From contig CM045734.1 in assembly GCA_024760905.1 (NCBI GenBank), forward strand, positions 2,681,747 through 2,745,746: a stretch of DNA of 64,000 nucleotides, written 5' to 3'. The notes below the pieces were generated by a model, which was not told the origin of the DNA, did no database searches, and worked only from the letters and a program-made list of their open reading frames with translations. Below, piece after piece: positions 50,632 through 59,200 of the stretch; position 1 is the stretch's first letter, and the number at the start of each line of letters is the position of its first letter. Position numbers and translations under genes: made by a program. Source of the stretch: Plotosus lineatus. Lineage: Eukaryota > Chordata > Actinopteri > Siluriformes > Plotosidae.

Positions 50632-53600
50632 TCCCATTCCACAGTACAGCAATGTGGATCGTAAATATCCCAGTATTCGGTTATTATATTTATTTAAACA
50701 GAGTTTACATTTCTATTTTTTTTTTCTTCTTAAAGTTTGGTGTATGGAATTACTGTATTTGTGTTTATATTCTGCTCTTGACGGTGTTAGTTGCAGGTTA
50801 TTGTCTCGTTTGAACATTTTAATTCTGAGAGCCTAGTATGAAATGTTGTTATTTGTGAATGTAATGACAAAAAAGACTCTTGAATCTTGGATCATTTAGT
50901 AGAAAATACAGATCATATGCAAAGTTCGGCAATCATTTTTCTGTGAATTTCTATGACATCATGAAACTTCTCAATGTCTCTGAATTTAATGCCCTACCCT
51001 CTTATGAGAACAAATTCACTTTCAGTGGGAAGCAGTAATAACTGAGGGCGGTTTGAAAAAATCTGGATAATATCCCCATTTAACTGGAGCACGGCAGACT
51101 TATGGAAGCAAAAATGTTGTCATCCGCAAACGTTCCGCAATTATTACCTTATCTTCCGTGTTATTCCATGTGATTCTGTAGTTATTCCTTAAGTCTTCCT
51201 CCACTTCCGTATGCTTCCGGCAGGCCAAAATATTCCATGAACGTACCTTTGAATATGTTCAAAAGTACGTTCACGAAAAAAAAATTCTGTGAGTGTTCCG
51301 TGGGCTCAAAGGACTTTCCATAGTCCTTCTGTAAATATTCCATCATTTCCGCAAGTGGTTTGTCGTCTTTCCTTTTATACTGCAAGTGTTCCATAACTTT
51401 TCCGCAAGTCTTCCCTCCTCTTCCGTATGGTCAAAAGCAGCTAAGGAACAGATCAGGTGGGACCCGGAGATAGTTGAAGAAGGACTGCTTGTCTTCGAAA
51501 CGGAACAGGCAGGAATCTCTCACCATCTCCCCTCCTTCGGGCAGCGCAGTGACAAAGAGAGCTGCCCTACACAACACACACCGTTAGCACCATCAGCAGC
51601 AGCAGCAGTAGCATCAGACTGAGTGCTTGCAGGGTGCTTTGCCCCTCACTTTAGCTGTGCATGCATCGCTAGCTCTACTCCATCTGCGTGCACAAGATCA
51701 TCGGCATGAGGATGATCATGCAGCTACTCATGGTGTGCCATCAAAACATGGCCCCTGAAGACCGATCGATGGCACACCGTGAGTATTTCACCTTCTTCTG
51801 ATTCACTGATCCACTGCTGATTGTGGTTTGCTTGAGACTTCGATCGGGTCTGCATGATCATCCTCCTCATGCTGAGGATCACATGCGTGCGGACGGAGTA
51901 GAGAGCGCGCCGCATGCACAGCCATGTTTAACGCACCGCCTTATAATAAATGATCAAGCAAATACAAAACAGGTTTAGAGATCAGCACGTCTTATAGACA
52001 GGCTCAAGTGCATGCTTTCATCCAGCACAGATTTGATCAGAGGGATTGTGGAGTCGGAATAAAGCCCAAATGATGCTCTGAAACACACCACACACCGAAT
52101 AGATGAACCAACCTGAAGGGAGAGGATCAGAAATCTTCACCACATCTCAAGGTGACGCCTTGAAATGAAGCACTAAGGCTTTTTTATTTTTTACTTTTTT
52201 TTTTTTACCTGGCCATCAAATAAACTAGGCTATTGTATATTGTATTGTATATAAGCTATTTGGCAGAATGAGTTTGCTTGTTTGAATCCGCGTATTTATA
52301 AGCACAATCAGGTGCAAATCCTTTGATCTTTGCCGATTTTTCCAGATTGAAAAATGCTTACACCGGCTATTCTTCAGTCATTCTGTGTTGAACGTAAACA
52401 TTCCGCTTTCATTCCACGTGTTTCCACAATCATTCCAAAGCTCTTCCTTCTCAAATGGATTAGTACCGTAGTTAATTCCTCAAGTGTTTCGTGCTTTTTG
52501 TGAACGATCCGTGAATTATCTGAAAGTCTTCCTTTGCAATCCATAGCTATTCGTACTTATTCTGCAGTTCATCTGTGGCTTTTCCATACTTATTCCGAAG
52601 TTGTACTGTAGTTTTGCCATACTTTGCAGTACCTGTTCAGCACATGACCTGAACATTCCGAATGTATTCCAAGAGTGCAAGAATTTCCACTTTTCCATAG
52701 GGTTTTCTCCCATTTTCCGTGTAAAAATGCCGAAGCTCTTCCCTAGACTGTGTTCCATGCCTTTCTGCTGCGATCATTGCATGCCGTGCTCCAGTGAAAT
52801 GGGGGCATAAGACTGCAGGTCTCATAAGTGGTGTAACACGTAGGTCTCCAACTTTTTTTTTTTTTTGCACAAGAGACCAGTTTTATGTATTAAAATGTTT
52901 CTGTGGACTGGTTAGAGTCTCCTCCATAGTCTTGTTTTGGTGGCTGTCATCGCAGAAAACCCCACCTCACAAAGATATGTGGTTGGAAATGGAAGAAGGA
53001 CTTTCAGTGCTTCTGTGACTATGTCAAAACCAGTCATTTTTCAAAATAAGATCCGGAAGCTTGAATAAAAAAACAAAAAAACAAAAAACAAAAAAAACGA
53101 AAAATGTACGATGAAAGATTTTGTTTGTGGACAGGTCTCAAATGATCCACAGACCGATACTGGTCCATGGACCCTGATGTAACATGTTGGACACTACTCA
53201 GGATGTTCTATGTACCTGCTGCGGCCAGAGCTATTCGCTATGCTATTCCATGCAGAGCCAGAAGGCTGACGGTGACAGATACAAACAGACTGAACACAGT
53301 GATCCCTGAGGCCGGTAACGTTGTGTTGAAGGAACTGGACTCTGTGACGAGGCTGTCGAAGAGGCAACTGTTGTCCAAAACAAATACTGAACAATACCTC
53401 CCACACACTTCACAACCTGCTGATCAGCAAACAGGAACATGTTCGGTGAGAAACTGATACCACCGAAATGCACCACTAAACCAAACAGGATGTCATTCAT
53501 ACTTGTGAACATTAAACTGTAAAAAACTCGTCCATATAGCACCAACATCCACTGTTATACATTTACATACTCTTAATCATATTGTTAATACTGTACATAT

Positions 53601-54555
53601 CCCTCGTTGACTCCATTCTTTAAATGTATTAAAACATGAATATATGCATTATAGTATGATCGAAAACTTTAGATATCTGTTATGGTGTGATTTTTTTTGT
53701 TTGTTTGTTTTTGTTTGTTTTTTTTTCTTGCGTTGCACTAACCCTGTTTTTTTCCCTATGAGTGCAGACTGTGGCTACGGGGCGTGGCTGACCTACCTCT
53801 GGCTGACTGCAGCAGTGCACACCTGATCCCACTCCTCAATCAACCCACGATAAAGACCTGCTGCACCTTCACCTTTCTGCCAGAAGGTTGTTTTGATCTC
53901 ACTCGCCCACTTCAGGGTGTTCTCTACTTTCTCCTGATTATCTCTCTGTGGGGAGCCAGCCTTCCCAGCCACAGTCTCCAGTGTTTGATACTGTTTTATT
54001 TTTGTTGGTGCCTCTAGTGTTTGTCACTGTTTATGTTTTTATCTGCGTCATCTCCTGTGAATTAATAAACCTTATCTGTTGAACTCTTCATCGTCTCCTA
54101 CAATTCCTGGGTCCGGCTGAAAGTCCGTAACAGATATCACTATTAAAACATTCCTGTCTTTGTTACTTTATGGAATGAACATTTGATGGAAATAATTTGT
54201 TCCTTCTTTTGAATAATTCTGGAGTCATTCTATGAAGTGGTGAGTTCACCTCCTCTCCGGGAAATCCTGATTTTCCAGGTCCAGGAGGACTTGGTTCACC
54301 CTTGATCCCTTTGGGGCCATTTGCTCCTGGAGTCCCATCATCTCCTGGTGGTCCAGAGAGACCAGGTTCACCGTTGTCACCTTTGATACCTGAAAGGAGA
54401 AGTGAAAATGATACGGGCAGTGAAGTGACTTTGTGTATGGTATTGATTTGAGAATAGGCAGACACAAGAACTTAAAGAGCAGCTGTAACCTAAACACGAC
54501 ATTCAGCTGTTGAATATGAATGAATTAAATAAATATATTTGTATATTAGCATTTC

Positions 54556-54604
<49 letters not shown>

Positions 54605-55886
54605 ACATGACTAGCACACATTCCAGTATAATTTTGTATTATTTTCAGTGTTGTCATTTTTTGTCTTTCTATCATTTTCTGTGTCATCTTTCAGCACCTA
54701 AGGACATTTATCTTTATGATATGAGCATAAACAAGTAGGAACAGTGTGGGAAAACTGGTTGCCCTTAATATCACTGTTGTGTAGTGTAGCGCTCATTCTA
54801 AGCCTCCGTGAGCTCTGATTAAATCTCAGGATTGAACTTTCACTTGGACATTCAGCCCAATACAAGAAGAGAATGTTTCCTGATGCAGTACCTATACTCG
54901 TTTCCAGATAATCCTCAATTTTGTAACATTTAAACACCAATATGTGCCAGAAAAGCGGGTGTGCAATGAAAACAATTAGTGGTGATCACTGGTTATTAAT
55001 CTTTATTTAATCTACAGCTAAAATTTTGAATGAAACTGATTAACTTCATATTAATTAGCCATAGAAAAGTTCTGGTAATATATGGAAACCAATAAGGGAT
55101 GTATACTTTGTTCAGTGCTGTAATTACACACCTCAAGCTGTGCATGAACAAACAGATGGATTTCCAGGTGCCTAGTATTTACAATTCAAGAGGATAAAGT
55201 AAAATTTGAAAGCATGTCTGAATCCTGTCCAGTGTCCACATCAACATTACAAGCACTGCATTCGGTGGAAGAACTTTGCTCTTTTGAAATGATACACTAC
55301 CAGACCTTTACGGATGAATATTGCAAACACACTGTAATCTCTTTTATTTTGCTTGTGATGTTTATCTTTTTAATTTCGTTAAAAATTGGAATCCAAATTC
55401 TTCAAATGTTGTCATTAATAAATGACTTTTTTTTTTTTTTTTTTACAAAAAGAAACAAAGCTGTGGCGGCACACTGGCATACTGGTTAGCACGTCCACTT
55501 CATATCAAGAAGGCCTGGGTTTCATTCCCAGCATTTCAGTGTGGACTTTGCATGTTCTCCCTGTGCATGCATGTGTTTCCTCTGGCACCCTGGTTTCCTC
55601 CCACAGCCTAAAAACCTGAACAGTTGGCTAATTGGCTGTTCCAAATAGCCCCTTGTTGCTGTGTGAGTGTTGGTCCTGCAGTGGCCTGGCGAGCTGTTTA
55701 GAGTGTACCCTGCCCTCGCACAGAGTTGACTGAGATACGTGCCAGCCTCCACACGACCTTAGTCAGGATTAAGCGGTTTAGAAAATGAATGAATGAAATT
55801 AAACTGTCAATAAGGCAACATTAAAACATCCCACTCACTCTGCATCTTAAAATTATTTTATTAAATTAAATTAGTTTCTCTTTAAG

Positions 55887-55948
<62 letters not shown>

Positions 55949-56251
55949 CTGGAGGACCTAAAGGTCCCATTTCCCCAACGCAACCAGGCATACCAGGTTC
56001 ACCTGGTAGGCCATTTTCGCCTCGTTCTCCAGGAGGACCTAACAAGAAGGCCAGATAGTACACCCATAATAATGATACATTCCAGATGTTCCTCAATTCT
56101 CATTACACTACCAGTATCATGTTTTGCTGTGATTATAAGAAATAGTGATTGAGTAAACTATAGAAAACTTCATTTGAAATAGTTATGAACTGAGGTTTAT
56201 TACTGAAAACTGCACAACAGACTCATCCTGTTGTTCAATCAATCAATCAAT

Positions 56252-56282
<31 letters not shown>

Positions 56283-59200
56283 ACAGAATTCTGACTTAAG
56301 CAGCAGCCGTAACAGCTTTGTAATAGCTGTATACAAAGGGCAAAAAATCCGCAGTAGAGGCCCAAAGTTCTTTCTGCAGGGTGTTTTTATTGAGACACCA
56401 TCCCGAGCTAGCTGGCCATTGACTCTAAAGACTCTTTGATAGGTCTTGTTTTTATTCCTACTGGGTTGTTAGCCAACCTCCTCACCAAATTTTGAACCTG
56501 GTAGGAGCAGGTTTAGTTGCCGACCACTCAACCATGCAACAGGTTGTTCTGGGGTACATGTTACCAGTAGCAGGTCAAAATCTGACCTGACACAAGTTGT
56601 TCAAACAAGCATTTTAATTCTCCAACTAATCTACTTCAAGAAAATTATTAAAAGAAACATATAATGCGGGAATAGATGTCCAATCCAGTATTGCAGTAGA
56701 GCTCCAAAGTTGGCTAAAATGGCCATTTCCCACAGACTTTGATATTATTTGAAGACTAATAAAAAAGGAAAACTTATTTTCCAAAAAAATCAAATAAACC
56801 ACAAAAAATGTGAATACCATGGCTGTGTGTCCTTACAACAGTCCTGTGATAGATTGCTGAGTTGTTCGTGAAGCAGCTTGTCTCTTGCCCAAGCTAAGTC
56901 TGGTTTTTACACCTGAGCCGAGTGGCTTAGCCTCGTGGCTCATCAGGCCGGTACTTATCCCCGGTTTCCATAGCGTGAAGCAACCAGGAGTTCAACTCCC
57001 CCTGGATGGGATGCTAATCCATCGCAGGTTACTTTCCCAGTATATTGTACTGGTACCCATTTATACTGCTGGGTGAACAGAGTCACACTTGCCCAGGGGT
57101 CTTATCACAGTGAGGGTCTCAGTGGGATTTGAACTCACAACCTCCTGATCATGAGTGCAGCCCCCTAACCACTATGCCACTGGCCCCACTCTCTTGCCCG
57201 AGTTTAACTGAAATTAGCTCCAGCTTTCCCCCGTCACCCTCATGTATATGTAGTGTAGATAAATGAGAAATGGAGGAATGTAACTTATGGTATGCAAGGC
57301 ATGTTGTTTGTGACAATCTGGCATTATCAGGCTGTTGGACCTCACAAGAGTAAATTATCTTCAGATTCCAAAACTATGTGTTTGGACAGTGCAACTACTC
57401 TACATGCAAAATTAATTGAATGCAGATTTGCATGGGGAAAGAAATTGAACTTTTAACCTGGTGGTCCAGCACTGCCTTGTGGTCCATTCTTCCCTAAGCT
57501 TCCAGGTGTTCCCTTGATTCCACTGTCACCTTTGCATCCAGTCTGACCAGGAAAACCTAAAAATTATCAAAAAGCTTAGGAGTGAGACTCTTTCCAGGAT
57601 TTACTTCCTGTGAAAACATCAGAGGCATGAATAGCAATAATAATTAGAACTGTAAGATTTAAGCTTTTTGCTTTACAAGAACCTCAATCTTATTCTTTCG
57701 GTCACGACCTAGAGCTGACCTTTGCATCATCACCATCATCATCATCATCATCATCATCATCCGCTTAGTCCAGGGTCGGGTCGCAGGGGCAGCAACCTAA
57801 GCAATGAGGTCCAAACGTCCCTTTTCCGAGCCACTTCCTCCAACTCTCCCAGGGGGACACTGAGGCGGTCCCAGTCAAGCCGAGAGACATAGTCCCTCCA
57901 GCGTGTTCAAGGTTGACCCGGGGGCTCTTCCCGGTTGGACATGCCCGAAACACCACACCAGGGAGGCGTCCGGTGGGCATTCTGACCCGAGCCACCTCAA
58001 CTGGCCCCTCTCAATACGGAGGAGCAGCGGATCTACGCCAAGCTCTCCCCGGATGGTGGAGCTTCTCACCTTATCTCTAAGGGAGAACCCCGTCACACGG
58101 CGAAGGAAGCTCATTTCAGCCGCTTGTATCCGTGATCTTGTTCTTTCGGTCATTACCCAAAGCTCGTGACCATAGGTAAGGGTTGGAACGTAGATCAATT
58201 GGTAAATTGAGAGCTTCGCCTTGCGGCTCAGCTCCTTCTTCACCACGACGGACCGGTACAGGCACCGCTTAACAGCAGAGGCTGCAGCGATCCGTCTGTC
58301 GAGCTCTCGCGCCATCCTTCCCTCACTCGTAAACAAGACCCCAAGATACTTGGGGCAGGACCTGATTCCCGACCCGGAGGGTGCATTCCACCATTGTCTG
58401 ACTGAGAACCATGGCCTTGGACTTGGAGGTACTGATCTTCATCCCGGCTGCTTCGCACCCAGCTGCAAATCGCTCCAATGAGAGCTGGAGGTCCCGACTT
58501 GATGAAGCCAAAAGGACAACATCATCCGCAAAAAGCAGAGACGATATCCGATGGCCACCAAACCAGAAGCCCTCATCGCCTCGACTGCGCCTAGAAATTC
58601 TGTCCATAAAAATTATGAACAGAATCGGTGACAAAGGACAGCCTTGGCAGACTCCAACTCCCACTGGAAACGAATCCGACCTGCTGTTACCAATACGGAC
58701 CAAACTCTGGCTCCGGTGATACAGCGACCGAATAGCTCATAGCAACAGGTCCCGAATGCCGTATTCTCGGAGCACGCCCCACAAGATCGTTCGAGGGACA
58801 CAATCGAAAGCATTCTCCAAATCCACAAAACACATGTGGACAGATTGGGCAAACTCCCATGCCCCCTCCAGAATCCTGTGGAGCATATAGAGTTGGTCTT
58901 GAGTGCTACGGCCAGGATGAAAATGGATCCTCCTCTCTAATACCCCTGCATAGACTTTCCCAGGTAGGCTGAGGAGTGTAATTCCCCGATAATTGGAACA
59001 CACCCTCCGGTCTCCCTACTTAAAAATTGGGACCACCACCCCAGTTTGCCAATCCAGAGGTACAGCCCCTGATGACCACGCAATGTTGCAGAGACGTGTC
59101 AACCAAGACAGTCCTACATCCAGAGCTCTGAGATATTCCGGGCGGATCTCATCCAACCCCGGAGCTCGACCACTGAGGAGCTTTTTGACCTCAACCTCAG

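Noticed and set aside
51386..51622. Open frame around the CAG run as a glutamine/serine-repeat protein
   Set aside because: Too short and with no supporting context; the run is about six units.
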